From: a virus
IMG/VR virus record: IMGVR_UViG_3300042922_001475
Coordinates: 62,001 to 126,000 of that record
Strand: one strand, 5' to 3'
DNA: 64,000 nucleotides
Below, in pieces: positions 7,213 through 16,576 of the stretch. Within the stretch, counting starts at the first letter, position 1. Each line of letters begins with the position of its first letter. The notes under the pieces were generated by a model. The model saw nothing but the letters and a program-made list of their open reading frames with translations. It was not told where the DNA came from and did not search any database. A program made the position numbers and the translations under genes.

Positions 7213-9000
7213 ATGTCTCAGTTTCAACTTTATCCATCATTCTCATTCGATGAGAGTAATGTAGGTCTAAGAGCAATCAGACCTGCTGGAGTCGATCGTA
7301 TCGGCCTAGTAGGTGAGTTCGCTCGTGGCCCACTCAATCCTGTCATTGTTGACTATGCACTATTCAGAGCACTATACGGTGTAACCCTACACAACGGCTC
7401 TATCGGTGTTCAGGTTGCCAATGATCAAGGCGCTAATGACTTCGCTCTAGTACGTGTACTAGGTAAGGGCACCAAGGCTGCAAGAACTATCACCGTTACT
7501 GGCCCTGCTAGTGCTGCTGGTACTCTAACCGTTAACATTGACGACGGTACTGCTAAGACCTATACCGTAAACGTTGCTGAAGATGATAGCGCTGCTGTTA
7601 TCGCTGGTAAGATCAACACTGCCATTACTGCCGACTCTGCTAACCTGGTTGTTAACTCAACTCTAAATGCAGACCCTACTAAGGTAGACGTAACTGCTGA
7701 GACTGCTGGCCTAGCTGGTAACTCTTACACCATTCACGTCTCTGGTACCATCGCTGGCGTAACTGTAAGTCCTTCTGTTTCAACCCCTCTCGCAGGTGGT
7801 ACAGATGGCCCTATGAACGCAACCAAGACCCTGCTAAACGGTGCAACTGAAGTTCTTAAGCTAGATGCAGTATCACCTGGTGCATGGGGTAACAACATTA
7901 ACGTAACTATTACTGCTGGTTCAGACACCGGTCTAGTTAACATCACCGTAGAGTTCGCTGACGACAACATCATCGAGATCTATAACGATGTGGACTTCAC
8001 TGACCTCTACGATGAGGACAAGGTAGTAGCTTTCAGGTCATCAGTTCTAGTAACTGCAACTCTTCTAGATCCTACTCTAGAGCCCGACCTCGCAGCTGTT
8101 CAGCTAGAAGATGGTGCTAACGGCCCCGCTGTAACCACTCAGGACTACATCGACGCTATCAACAAGCTAGAAGATGTATATGTAACCTTCCTAGTTGCCC
8201 CCGGTATCAAGCCCGCAGGTATCGACCAGAATGCTATCAACTCTACTCTCGTTGCTCAGGCAGAGAAGGTAGATAACCTAATCGGTGAAGTTGGTGGTCT
8301 ACGTATGGCTATCATCCCTGCTCCTCGTGGTACTAAGGTTGCTGACCTACCTGGTCTCAAGGCTAACATTCCTAACTCTAAGCACGCTGTAATGGTTGCT
8401 GGTTGGGGTACCTACGCTAAGCAGCAGAAGCTACGTCGTTATGGCGTATCACCTGATGTCATCTACGTCGGTCACATGGTAGCAACTCCTGTACAGGTAT
8501 CCGCTGCTGCTCGCACCAGCTCACCTTTCGTACAGGCTATCCTAGAGGTAGACACCCCTATTGGTACCGCAGCTCAGAACGAGCTAACTAAGTACCGTCT
8601 AGAGGCTCTAATCCTAGATCCGACTACTGGTGGTATCCACTGCCTCAACGGTCGTTCAACTTCAACTGATCCTGCATGGTACTGGTCATGCATCCGTCGT
8701 GTCTACAACAAGATTCGTATGGACATCTTCTTCAACATGCAGTTCATCAAATCTGAGCCTAACGACAAGCGTCTCGACGCAGTTGTTCAGAACAGCATCA
8801 ACGCATACCTAGACGTACTACTCCAGTCACGTGTGATCAACGGTTACAACCCCACCATCTCTAACGACCAGAACAACCCTGCAGCACTACGTGGCACCGG
8901 CCTACGTTATGTTGACTTCGGTATCGAGCCTCTCTTCCCTGGAGACTTCGTACAGTTCCGTATCGCTAGAACACTAACCGGCCAGATCCGTCTAGGCTAA
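7213..9000 (+). CDS. Tail sheath protein (595 aa)
   Basis: This matches contractile tail sheaths. The N-terminus has the typical RPAGVDRIGLVGEFARGP pattern (many sheaths begin with a similar strand followed by a GxaxrGP turn). The C-terminal domain carries WYWSCIRRVYNKIRMDI, a helical NAYLDVLLQS segment and a final beta strand pair (YVDFGIEPLFPGDFVQFRI), the region that links neighbouring sheath subunits. An inserted domain at ~93-175 contains a hook-like module, a known kind of surface insertion in sheaths. A strong GAGGAG ribosome site precedes the ATG. Codon bias is high. The tube proteins follow immediately. Confidence 0.93.
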   Translation: MSQFQLYPSFSFDESNVGLRAIRPAGVDRIGLVGEFARGPLNPVIVDYALFRALYGVTLHNGSIGVQVANDQGANDFALVRVLGKGTKAARTITVTGPASAAGTLTVNIDDGTAKTYTVNVAEDDSAAVIAGKINTAITADSANLVVNSTLNADPTKVDVTAETAGLAGNSYTIHVSGTIAGVTVSPSVSTPLAGGTDGPMNATKTLLNGATEVLKLDAVSPGAWGNNINVTITAGSDTGLVNITVEFADDNIIEIYNDVDFTDLYDEDKVVAFRSSVLVTATLLDPTLEPDLAAVQLEDGANGPAVTTQDYIDAINKLEDVYVTFLVAPGIKPAGIDQNAINSTLVAQAEKVDNLIGEVGGLRMAIIPAPRGTKVADLPGLKANIPNSKHAVMVAGWGTYAKQQKLRRYGVSPDVIYVGHMVATPVQVSAAARTSSPFVQAILEVDTPIGTAAQNELTKYRLEALILDPTTGGIHCLNGRSTSTDPAWYWSCIRRVYNKIRMDIFFNMQFIKSEPNDKRLDAVVQNSINAYLDVLLQSRVINGYNPTISNDQNNPAALRGTGLRYVDFGIEPLFPGDFVQFRIARTLTGQIRLG

Positions 9001-9015
9001 TAGGAGATACCTGAT

Positions 9016-9597
9016 ATGGCAGACCTACCTTACGCAGGCCCTGCGGGCATTGAAACCGCAGATCCCCTACAAGGTTATGACATTAAGGTAAAGACATATG
9101 CTGCTACAGGGGGTAACACCCACCCCCTCGTAGGAGCCTTTACCTCAGCAATGTTCAAGATCGTCAACCAGACTGAAACTTACCTACCTCTGAACTCTAG
9201 AATTCCTAGACAGCTAGATGGTGAGATTATCATTGTGTGGGCACTTGAGCAGGGCCTAATCGCTCCTGATGTTATGACTAACACCTTCGGTACTAACTTT
9301 GGTGCTGCACTCAATGAGGGTCGTGGACACAAGATTCCTCGATCATCAAGATTCAATATCTCATTCCTAGTGGAGCTAGCTGCAGACGAACTTGCTGCTT
9401 CTAACCCTGCTATCTTTGATAACAACTTCTTCTCAGCTGGTGCTTTCGGTGCCAATGATAATAAGCCTGAATTTGAGTTCCACCTACTATTCTGCAGAGT
9501 AGACACCTACTCATTCGGTATGACTTCTGGTCGTCACGTTGTAGCCAACTCATGGCAAGGCACCGCTGAAGGCATCAAAGTCGTTCCGGCAAGCTAA
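9016..9597 (+). CDS. Tail tube protein, copy 1 (193 aa)
   Basis: Position directly after the sheath and size (193 aa) match contractile tail tube proteins. It is a clear paralogue of the next gene: both share VNQTETYLPLN, a conserved LDGE strand, RVDTYxFGxTxGR and a C-terminal VANSWQGTAE. The ribosome site AGGAGA lies upstream. The shared motifs cover both halves of the protein, so this is a whole-gene duplication. One copy may form the main tube and the other an initiator or tail-tip ring; the sequence does not say which. Confidence 0.82.
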   Translation: MADLPYAGPAGIETADPLQGYDIKVKTYAATGGNTHPLVGAFTSAMFKIVNQTETYLPLNSRIPRQLDGEIIIVWALEQGLIAPDVMTNTFGTNFGAALNEGRGHKIPRSSRFNISFLVELAADELAASNPAIFDNNFFSAGAFGANDNKPEFEFHLLFCRVDTYSFGMTSGRHVVANSWQGTAEGIKVVPAS

Positions 9598-9609
9598 AGG
9601 ATACTTATT

Positions 9610-10218
9610 ATGGCTAAAGATACAGATATCGTATTAGACCCTATTCAAGGGTTTGACGTAGGTGTATATGCACAGGTCTCTCCTACCCTAGCAGGTGGCG
9701 GCACTCCTGATGCAGTACTAGTTGGCACGTTTACTTCCGTCATGTTTAAGGTGGTGAATCAGACAGAGACGTATCTACCCCTCAACCAGCGTATTGCTCG
9801 TCACCTCGATGGTGAGCTACTATTCGTCTGGGCAGCAGAACAGGGCTTCATACACCCTGGGTTCCTGGCCAATACATTTGGTAGTAACTTTGCTGGAGAC
9901 CTATCAGGCACAGGTAGTCTAACTACCAATGCGGATCCTTCCAATCCTACAGTAAACTATAGGGGCGGTCGTGCAAGTAAGATTAGGCGTACTCAGCGCT
10001 TCTCACTAATCTTCCAGGTAGATATGTCAAGCGATGTAACCTCACAGAACGAGGCCAGCTTCTGGAATGATAACTTCACAGATGATGGTCAGAAGCTAGA
10101 GCTTAAGATGTGTCGTGTAGATACTTATACTTTTGGCGTAACTCCAGGTCGCAACATCGTTGCTAACTCATGGCAAGGTACAGCCGAGATGCTAAGTCTT
10201 CTAAAGCCCGCCGTCTAA
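9610..10218 (+). CDS. Tail tube protein, copy 2 (202 aa)
   Basis: Paralogue of the 9016 gene, sharing the blocks VNQTETYLPLN, EQGFIHPG/EQGLIAPD, CRVDTYTFGVTPGRN and VANSWQGTAE. It differs by a short Thr/Asn/Pro-rich insertion around residues 104-117 (TGSLTTNADPSNP), probably an exposed loop. It lies 12 bases after copy 1 behind an AAGGATA ribosome site and just before a strong terminator, so sheath and both tubes form one transcription unit. The two copies probably occupy different rings of the tail, as in phages with separate tube and tube-initiator proteins; this is inference. Confidence 0.8.
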   Translation: MAKDTDIVLDPIQGFDVGVYAQVSPTLAGGGTPDAVLVGTFTSVMFKVVNQTETYLPLNQRIARHLDGELLFVWAAEQGFIHPGFLANTFGSNFAGDLSGTGSLTTNADPSNPTVNYRGGRASKIRRTQRFSLIFQVDMSSDVTSQNEASFWNDNFTDDGQKLELKMCRVDTYTFGVTPGRNIVANSWQGTAEMLSLLKPAV

Positions 10219-10232
10219 ACTATAACTACTTA

Positions 10233-10259
10233 GAGAGGTCCCTACAGGGGCCTCTTTTT
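10233..10259 (+). terminator. Rho-independent terminator after the tail tube genes
   Basis: An 8-9 bp stem (around 10235-10242 with 10247-10254, GAGGTCCC / GGGGCCTC, one G-U pair) with loop TACA is followed by five T residues. It separates the sheath/tube transcript from the baseplate genes. Confidence 0.88.
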
Positions 10260-10278
10260 GTTGCCTAGATTATACTAC

Positions 10279-10312
10279 TTGACACGTCTAAACTAGAAAT
10301 ATAGTGTATAAT
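10279..10312 (+). promoter_or_regulatory. Candidate promoter for the baseplate operon
   Basis: A perfect TATAAT lies at 10307-10312 and a perfect TTGACA at 10279-10284, between the terminator and the hub gene. The spacing is 22 bases, longer than the usual 16-18, so they may not act as one promoter. The TATAAT alone, with an upstream TG, may serve, perhaps with a phage activator. Confidence 0.45.
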
Positions 10313-10337
10313 CATAATAAATAGAGGTGATATAAAC

Positions 10338-12080
10338 ATGGCCAATAACAAGCTTCCCAAGGACAAGAGACAGGTAAAGTACCCTAAGGGTATGCCCATC
10401 TGTCGAGTCTTCGTATACAGAACTAACAAGAATAACCCTACCAATCCAGACTCACTACCAGTTCATCAACATGCTCCACTAGCCTCAGGGGATACTCCCT
10501 GGTATTGCGTACTAGGCTGGTCTAAAGATTTAGCACCAGATGCAGAGTCGTTAAAGAACAAGATGTATACCATTGATGAGACCTGCAAAGCAGCTCTACT
10601 CAAGGGACGTTCTGATCCAAGACAATGGGAAGTGATGTCTGCCAAGGTTAACCTAGTGCGTGCCTGGTCATGTTCAATGGCCACTGTACAGATCGCTAGA
10701 CCCTACGATCGTGATGACAATGCCTATAGTCCCCCTATCCGTCCTGAGGATGTTATCGTCATTGAGATGGGCTATACAGATAGTATGATCTCTAAGAAGG
10801 CTAGATACGATCAGGTCTTCTATGGCATCGTCGATAACGTTAAAGAGCGTGGCGGTAGTGGAGACAATGACGGTATCACAGTAACTGTTACCGCTAGAGA
10901 TGCTATGAGATATCTTGTAGATAATAAGATTAGAGGTCAGATTCTATTGGCCGATGCCGCAGGCACTAACAGAGCTGAGATTATCAAGAAGCTCATCTAT
11001 AGAGGCTCCGCTATCAACTATGTTAAGTGGACCAAGAATACTGCTATTCACACCGACCCAGCACTCAAGGAAGCTTATCCTGATGGACTCAAGGTAGGCG
11101 AGAAGGCAGGTAGTACTAGAGCCGATGGTGACCTCCTAGTGCCAGAAGACTTTGGACCCAACAACAGCTATCTAAGATTAGGTGTTATTGAGAAGTCTAG
11201 ACGAGCAGATATTAAGCCTGCTGACAAGAATGCAGGTAACCAAACCATTATTATCATGGACAGGTTCCCTCTAGACATAATCAAGCATTACTCACTTATT
11301 GAGACCGCTCCTAGAGAACTATACGCTGACCATCGTACAGGAACCATCAACTGGATGTTCAGACGTACTGATGCTCGTAAACTACTGGCTACTAAGGACC
11401 AAGAGGCAAACAAGGAGAACCCTGCAGACCTAGCTAAGGTAGAGGCGAGACAATACTTCTATCGTAGACCGGGTAATAGAGCAAACGTAATCTCCTACAC
11501 CAACGAATGGACTACCATAGGTTCAGTTAGTCACTTCTCTATTACTACTCCGCAAGCGTTTAACTCTGGAGCTAAGCCTACTAAAGAACTGTATGTAGAG
11601 TCTCCCATTGCTCTATTTGATGATCCTCACGAGAATGATCTAAAAGGTAAGCCAGAGAAGCTTCGTAAGTTCACTCGTAATCGTTATGTATACGACGAGA
11701 CCACACTAGGCAATGATGGAGCTGAGCAGGTAGCTCTCGCACTATTCGCTACTTGGGGTAGGGACATTCAGACAGGTATGGTACACGTACCTGGAGACCC
11801 TACACTAGAGATTGGTGAAGCTGTGCAGCTATTTAATATGGGCCTATTCGGTATGCGTTATGACCCTAAGGCTAACGACCCGAAGTCAAAAGCAGTAACC
11901 TATGGACCTGAAGGCATTCATAGGGTAGAATCAGTAAGTCACATGTTCGCAGCAGGTGGTCCAAGTAAAGGATACACTACGGTGTTCTCCTTCGGTCCTT
12001 GCGATCCCCCGATGGGTGAAGCTGAAAGCAGACGCCTCATCGAGACGGACGAACAGTGGAAGGCTATTAAAGGTTTTTAA
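10338..12080 (+). CDS. Baseplate hub protein, gpD/gp27-like (580 aa)
   Basis: The N-terminal half carries the pattern of late-control D/gp27-type hub proteins: a strand DVIVIEMGY (edge of the first barrel), FYGIVDNVKERG, then ITVTVTARDAMRYLVDNKIRG, a very typical hub segment. The C-terminal half has the second barrel (EIGEAVQLFN, HRVESVSHMF). The trimeric hub sits under the tube and carries the spike encoded by the next gene. The gene begins after an AGAGGTGAT ribosome site and follows the terminator and promoter-like element after the tube genes. The gap to the next start is two bases. Confidence 0.8.
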   Translation: MANNKLPKDKRQVKYPKGMPICRVFVYRTNKNNPTNPDSLPVHQHAPLASGDTPWYCVLGWSKDLAPDAESLKNKMYTIDETCKAALLKGRSDPRQWEVMSAKVNLVRAWSCSMATVQIARPYDRDDNAYSPPIRPEDVIVIEMGYTDSMISKKARYDQVFYGIVDNVKERGGSGDNDGITVTVTARDAMRYLVDNKIRGQILLADAAGTNRAEIIKKLIYRGSAINYVKWTKNTAIHTDPALKEAYPDGLKVGEKAGSTRADGDLLVPEDFGPNNSYLRLGVIEKSRRADIKPADKNAGNQTIIIMDRFPLDIIKHYSLIETAPRELYADHRTGTINWMFRRTDARKLLATKDQEANKENPADLAKVEARQYFYRRPGNRANVISYTNEWTTIGSVSHFSITTPQAFNSGAKPTKELYVESPIALFDDPHENDLKGKPEKLRKFTRNRYVYDETTLGNDGAEQVALALFATWGRDIQTGMVHVPGDPTLEIGEAVQLFNMGLFGMRYDPKANDPKSKAVTYGPEGIHRVESVSHMFAAGGPSKGYTTVFSFGPCDPPMGEAESRRLIETDEQWKAIKGF

Positions 12081-12082
12081 GA

Positions 12083-12685
12083 ATGATATTTGATTCACTT
12101 TGGGGTCACCTCAATGACCCCTTCAAAGATAGTCCTAATGGACTACTAGACGCCAAGAAGGCTAATGTAAGTCTAGAACTAGCTAAGGTTGAGAAGTACT
12201 ATCCTGAGCTTAACGAAGCTGATGTTACTGTACTCAGTGCGGGTCTAGGTGATACTCCCGCTCGTATGTTGGTCCAGGTTCACTACCAAGGAGATACTCC
12301 AGGTACAGGTGAAACATATGCGTTTCACAAAGGTCAGTTAGTTATCGTAGCCTTCCTAGGTGGTATCTCTGATGGTTTCGGCCATCAGGGTATTATCCTA
12401 GGAACTCTAGCTACCCGTAACGACCACTTCTCCCCTAAGCACCCCATGATTACCCAGGCTGACAGTATTACACGTACTACTGTTGACCCTGGTGTAGATG
12501 GAGAAGGTAATGTAACTGTAGTAGAGAAAGATAAGGTCTCTAAGGTTACTGTAAATGATGTACACCATGAGAAGTATGGTTCAGAATCAGAATCACATGG
12601 TGGCCCTGTTAAGACCTACACAGAAAAGATGACCCAACAAACAGCCAGTGTCTTCAAGAACTCTGGCGGAGGTATTCCAGTCTAA
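12083..12685 (+). CDS. Baseplate spike protein, gpV-like OB fold (200 aa)
   Basis: Residues ~45-115 resemble the OB-fold of P2 gpV and T4 gp5: ARMLVQVHYQGD, KGQLVIVAFLGG and HQGIILGTLAT reproduce the usual series of strands in which the phage joins the hub. The C-terminal part is polar and shows no obvious beta-helix or metal-binding tip, so the needle is probably made by another protein, such as the 15390 product. Its start is two bases after the hub stop. Its last base is the first base of the next ATG (TAATG), which indicates coupled translation. Confidence 0.72.
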   Translation: MIFDSLWGHLNDPFKDSPNGLLDAKKANVSLELAKVEKYYPELNEADVTVLSAGLGDTPARMLVQVHYQGDTPGTGETYAFHKGQLVIVAFLGGISDGFGHQGIILGTLATRNDHFSPKHPMITQADSITRTTVDPGVDGEGNVTVVEKDKVSKVTVNDVHHEKYGSESESHGGPVKTYTEKMTQQTASVFKNSGGGIPV

Positions 12686-15390
12686 TGTCATTCTGCGATC
12701 CTAAAGATATTGATGACTTCTTCCTAAGTCTTCCAGAACAGCAAGCGTATGCGGACGTCAGACCCACTGTACCTGATACCCCATTTATTGCTCCCCCTAA
12801 GCCACCCGTCCCTGGTAACCAGATGGCGGCTATACAAGCGCGCACTGATGCAGACAAAGCTCAAGCTAAGAATGGCTTTGATAAGTTCATGATTGACCTT
12901 AGGTCTACTTATGAGAAGAGCAAGAATGTAGGTGACGGTATTAACCTAGCTTCTCAGGCCATCGCTAGAATAGGTACTATGGGAAGTGGCGGTGACAGAA
13001 GCACTGATACTAAGAAAGCTGCTGCCATGGCCAATGATTATAAGATCATGCAGGGAGCAGTTAAAGACCTAGAGACTTTACTTCTACAAGGGGCCATTAA
13101 CCTAGATTGGCTAAGTCCTGATATGTATAGACAGATCAAGGACATTGAGAAGAACATGGCCCCGTTTGTGGATTTCACTAACAATGCTTTCACCGCTGTG
13201 GGACCTTTCCTGGACCTAAGAGATCCAGATACTGGAACTATGTCTATAGATAAGCTTACTGCAGCTCTAACGGGTCCTGGACTTACTGCTGCTATGGCCA
13301 ACATAGAAACTATGATTGTTGGTGCCTTTGGCGAAGACATGTCTAAGTTTGCTAGAGGCATGGCTAATCAGTTCCAGAACATACAGAACAAGATTGCTGC
13401 TGCTCAGTTGTTTGTTAACAGTAAGGCTGACTACCTTGTGGGCCTCACTAACATTGCCGACTCTATGTTGACCGCTTCAGGCGAACTAGTTATCGGAATC
13501 TGTCTAATGATTCCCGGTATCCTAGCTCTTGTTAGGTCGGCTTGGGAGTGGATCACTCACATCAAGTTTAATGGACTTAACTTAGCTCTAAACTTATCAT
13601 TCAAGTTTGATTGGCCTTCTGTTGACCTATCGGCTCTATGGAAGTGGCCTAGTCTGGACGCTCTTAAGAGAGTCGGAGCTAACCTAAAGAATGTAATGGG
13701 TAAGCAGCAGAAGCTATGGGAAGGCGCTGGAGTAGCCTGTGACCCACAGAAACTAGGAGTTGGCTGGAATGGCGTAGCTCCAGACTTTGCTGAACTATCC
13801 AAGAAGATGGGAGAGGTAGGCACAAGAGCGGCCCTTATTACCAGTGGCCAGGCTAAAGAAGGAATCAAGAAGCTAGACCTAGAGTCAGCTGCTAAGATGA
13901 AGGTAACTGACACACTCTGGAATCAGGGTGGTTCTATCCTTCCGATTGCCCCTGCAAGAGTTAACCCTCCTGCTGGATCCCCTTTGGCTGCCATGAATGG
14001 AGGCAGCACTCCTGTTGGTGATCCTACTGTCCTGAATCTACCTAATGGTTACACAACTATGAATAGTCAGAACGCTATGGCCATGCACCCAACAGAGGGC
14101 CTTCCTGTGCCCCCTGACCCTGCTGGACATCTCTCTAATGAGATTGCCAACGTAGCAGACTTGATAGCCTTTACGAGGTCAGGAATGGTCTCTGCTGAGG
14201 CCACCCGTGATATCGGTCTAGCTATTAAGATTCTTGCTCAACCTAAGGGAGCTGCAACAGATAAAGATATCAAGAAAGCAGTGAAGGTACTATTAAAAGC
14301 TACCCGCAGATTAAGAGCAGTTAAGAATAACCAGTTCATGTCTGATGGAGGGGAACTGGCTCCAGTAGCTAGAGATTATTATGCTTGTGGAGTTAAATCT
14401 ACTAAGGGCTACAAGGTTCAGTCACTTGAGGATGCTTCTGAAAGACTAGCCTCAACAGCTAACCAGGCTCCGGGGCTAAACGGTTCACTGATGTCTATTG
14501 CTAGTATCAATAACCCTAATGCGTTCAAGACGGATGCCAACTCAGCATTCGATCCAGCTAAGGAAGAGGCCAAATACCAACAGGCTATCACTGCCTCATC
14601 TGCAGCTATGGCAGAGCTAGATAAATCATCATCTATTACGGAGACACTAGACTCACTTATCGAAAGACTACCTACTGAAGCTTTCCCGCCCACATACCAC
14701 GACGCAGAGTATAGAACATTCTTAGGTACCCTTCTCAATGCTTCTAACGAAGAGCCAGAGAAGCTACCCTTATACATGGCATGTAATAGTTTCACCCAGA
14801 AGAAGTACCTAGACGACCTATTAGCTCTCCAGAAGCTCTTAAGTGACATTGACCCTAAGGTATCAGATGGACTCTACGAGAAGGCTTTCATGCAGGGTCT
14901 TCTAGATGATAACTCCTACACCTACCTATCTATTGGTAAGAAGGTACTAGAAGCCTTTAGTCAGAAGACTCTTGAGGAACACCTAGTAGACTTCCTATAC
15001 CATAAGGGTGAGGACATTAGACCTATGCTCAAGTGGCTACAAAGCTCTATGAACCAGAACGTAACCAATCCGCCCCTACCGCTTAACTTAACTGACGAAG
15101 AGAATGCTCTAGCTGCACTAAGCTATGAATTCTGTAATGCTAGGAACAGAGACCTATCTAGTCCCTTTATCGATCTCAGAATAGCTTGTGACGATGTTGG
15201 AGGTCCTATGGGCTATGACTTCATTGCTGCTCTAGCTCTAGAAGGTATGATGATGGACGCAGAGAGTAGAACTATTGAAGGAGAGGACCTAAGTGAGTTC
15301 TTCACTAAGCTAAAGAAGATAGCAGAGAAGATGCCCTCAGGTAAGAATGTAACCACTATGATCGATATCATCAGTAAGGGAGGTAACTAA
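12685..15390 (+). CDS. Large baseplate or tail protein of unknown family (901 aa)
   Basis: Not recognised. The protein is mostly helical with long Ala/Lys/Asp-rich stretches, a proline-rich segment near the N-terminus (~32-44, IAPPKPPVPG) and one clearly hydrophobic segment at about 269-287 (LVIGICLMIPGILALV). The location, between the spike and the beta-helix protein, implies a hub- or tip-associated role, and the hydrophobic segment could contact a host membrane on ejection. At 901 residues it could in principle be a short tape measure, but the position after the hub is unusual for that. Both ends overlap neighbours by one base (TAATG). Confidence 0.6.
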   Translation: MSFCDPKDIDDFFLSLPEQQAYADVRPTVPDTPFIAPPKPPVPGNQMAAIQARTDADKAQAKNGFDKFMIDLRSTYEKSKNVGDGINLASQAIARIGTMGSGGDRSTDTKKAAAMANDYKIMQGAVKDLETLLLQGAINLDWLSPDMYRQIKDIEKNMAPFVDFTNNAFTAVGPFLDLRDPDTGTMSIDKLTAALTGPGLTAAMANIETMIVGAFGEDMSKFARGMANQFQNIQNKIAAAQLFVNSKADYLVGLTNIADSMLTASGELVIGICLMIPGILALVRSAWEWITHIKFNGLNLALNLSFKFDWPSVDLSALWKWPSLDALKRVGANLKNVMGKQQKLWEGAGVACDPQKLGVGWNGVAPDFAELSKKMGEVGTRAALITSGQAKEGIKKLDLESAAKMKVTDTLWNQGGSILPIAPARVNPPAGSPLAAMNGGSTPVGDPTVLNLPNGYTTMNSQNAMAMHPTEGLPVPPDPAGHLSNEIANVADLIAFTRSGMVSAEATRDIGLAIKILAQPKGAATDKDIKKAVKVLLKATRRLRAVKNNQFMSDGGELAPVARDYYACGVKSTKGYKVQSLEDASERLASTANQAPGLNGSLMSIASINNPNAFKTDANSAFDPAKEEAKYQQAITASSAAMAELDKSSSITETLDSLIERLPTEAFPPTYHDAEYRTFLGTLLNASNEEPEKLPLYMACNSFTQKKYLDDLLALQKLLSDIDPKVSDGLYEKAFMQGLLDDNSYTYLSIGKKVLEAFSQKTLEEHLVDFLYHKGEDIRPMLKWLQSSMNQNVTNPPLPLNLTDEENALAALSYEFCNARNRDLSSPFIDLRIACDDVGGPMGYDFIAALALEGMMMDAESRTIEGEDLSEFFTKLKKIAEKMPSGKNVTTMIDIISKGGN

Positions 15391-16532
15391 TGGATATTCT
15401 ATCTATCGGACAGCAACTAGCTATTCCGTCAGCCAAAGAAGCTAAGACTGTTATTAACCAAACAGGTGAATCGTTTGAGCATAGCGCCAAGGCTCAAGGA
15501 GTTGTGACTAGAGGTACTCCTGAAGAGGTTAGTGGTTCTAGTCTGCAATTCAACCCCGCCAAGGTACAGGAAAGAGAGAAGTGGGAGATCTATGAGGAGT
15601 TTATTCTTAGGTTTAGATCTAAGATGGATTTCTTAACAGAGACCACCCTGGTTGGTAAGGTTACACCCTTTAACGTACTACTTGGAACCTCAGGTGCTCC
15701 CCTAACTAAGCAACCCCTACTGTCAGTTATCTCTGCTAAGCTCACTGGAGTAATTAGCGGTATTGCTGCTGAGATGTCTGCTGTACGTGCGCTACAGAAA
15801 GACATTATGACTACTGGGTTCAAGATTATCAGGCAATCTGAATCTCTGTTCCAGCAGTTCAAGGGTCTGTTCGTTAGGTCTGAAAGTGTCATCGACTTCG
15901 AGGCACCTATGATCAACTCTACAGCATCGGTAGTTACCCAGAATGGTTACTATATCAATAATAATGCTGACCTTATGGCCGTTATGTGTAGAGAGGAACT
16001 TCACAGGGTTGCTAATGTATTCGGACTAGAGGCTGACTTCCTAACTGCTATAGTTAAGACTGCTGTGCTCATGAAGTCTGCTGGAGACATCCAGATGGAT
16101 GCTAATGGAGCCATCACGCTTAGTTCTGTAGGAGACTTCACCATTAAGACTGGTGGTAAGTTTGCTGTAGAGACCATGGGCGGAGCTAAGATTAGTTCCC
16201 TTACTGGTATAGACTTTAAGGCAGGCACTACTATGAACCTTAATGCTGGCTCAGCTATCAGTGCCCAAACGTCTATTCTAAACTTACATGGTATGGCTTC
16301 AGCTAATCTCTTATCTAGTGGTGCTGCTACTGTTGTAGGTTCTGTAGGTGCTATGCCTATGGGTATGGCTCCAGTGCCTCCGATCGATGCCACCTATGCA
16401 GTTCCCCCTGTGCTTATTCCACCTATTGCTATGCTTCCCCCAGACCTCATCAAGAATGATTCTCTAATCAAACCTAGTGAGACAGTAAGGCAGGCTCAGG
16501 GTATGGGTTCCGTTGGTGGACCTATCGTCTAA
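15390..16532 (+). CDS. Beta-helix spike or needle protein (380 aa)
   Basis: Residues ~228-310 contain short repeating units with a strand-turn rhythm (SAGDIQMDANGAITLSSVGD, FTIKTGGKFAVETMGGAKIS, LTGIDFKAGTTMNLNAGSAI), the pattern of the triple-stranded beta-helix at the C-terminus of T4 gp5 and VgrG. The N-terminal half is helical and may bind the hub. The C-terminal ~70 residues are Pro/Met/Gly-rich. It is the best candidate for the membrane-piercing needle, separate from the OB-fold protein at 12083. The start overlaps the stop of the 901-residue gene. Confidence 0.65.
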   Translation: MDILSIGQQLAIPSAKEAKTVINQTGESFEHSAKAQGVVTRGTPEEVSGSSLQFNPAKVQEREKWEIYEEFILRFRSKMDFLTETTLVGKVTPFNVLLGTSGAPLTKQPLLSVISAKLTGVISGIAAEMSAVRALQKDIMTTGFKIIRQSESLFQQFKGLFVRSESVIDFEAPMINSTASVVTQNGYYINNNADLMAVMCREELHRVANVFGLEADFLTAIVKTAVLMKSAGDIQMDANGAITLSSVGDFTIKTGGKFAVETMGGAKISSLTGIDFKAGTTMNLNAGSAISAQTSILNLHGMASANLLSSGAATVVGSVGAMPMGMAPVPPIDATYAVPPVLIPPIAMLPPDLIKNDSLIKPSETVRQAQGMGSVGGPIV

Positions 16533-16576
16533 AGATTACACAGAAATTACTTATAGATTATAGTTAGGATAGTAAG

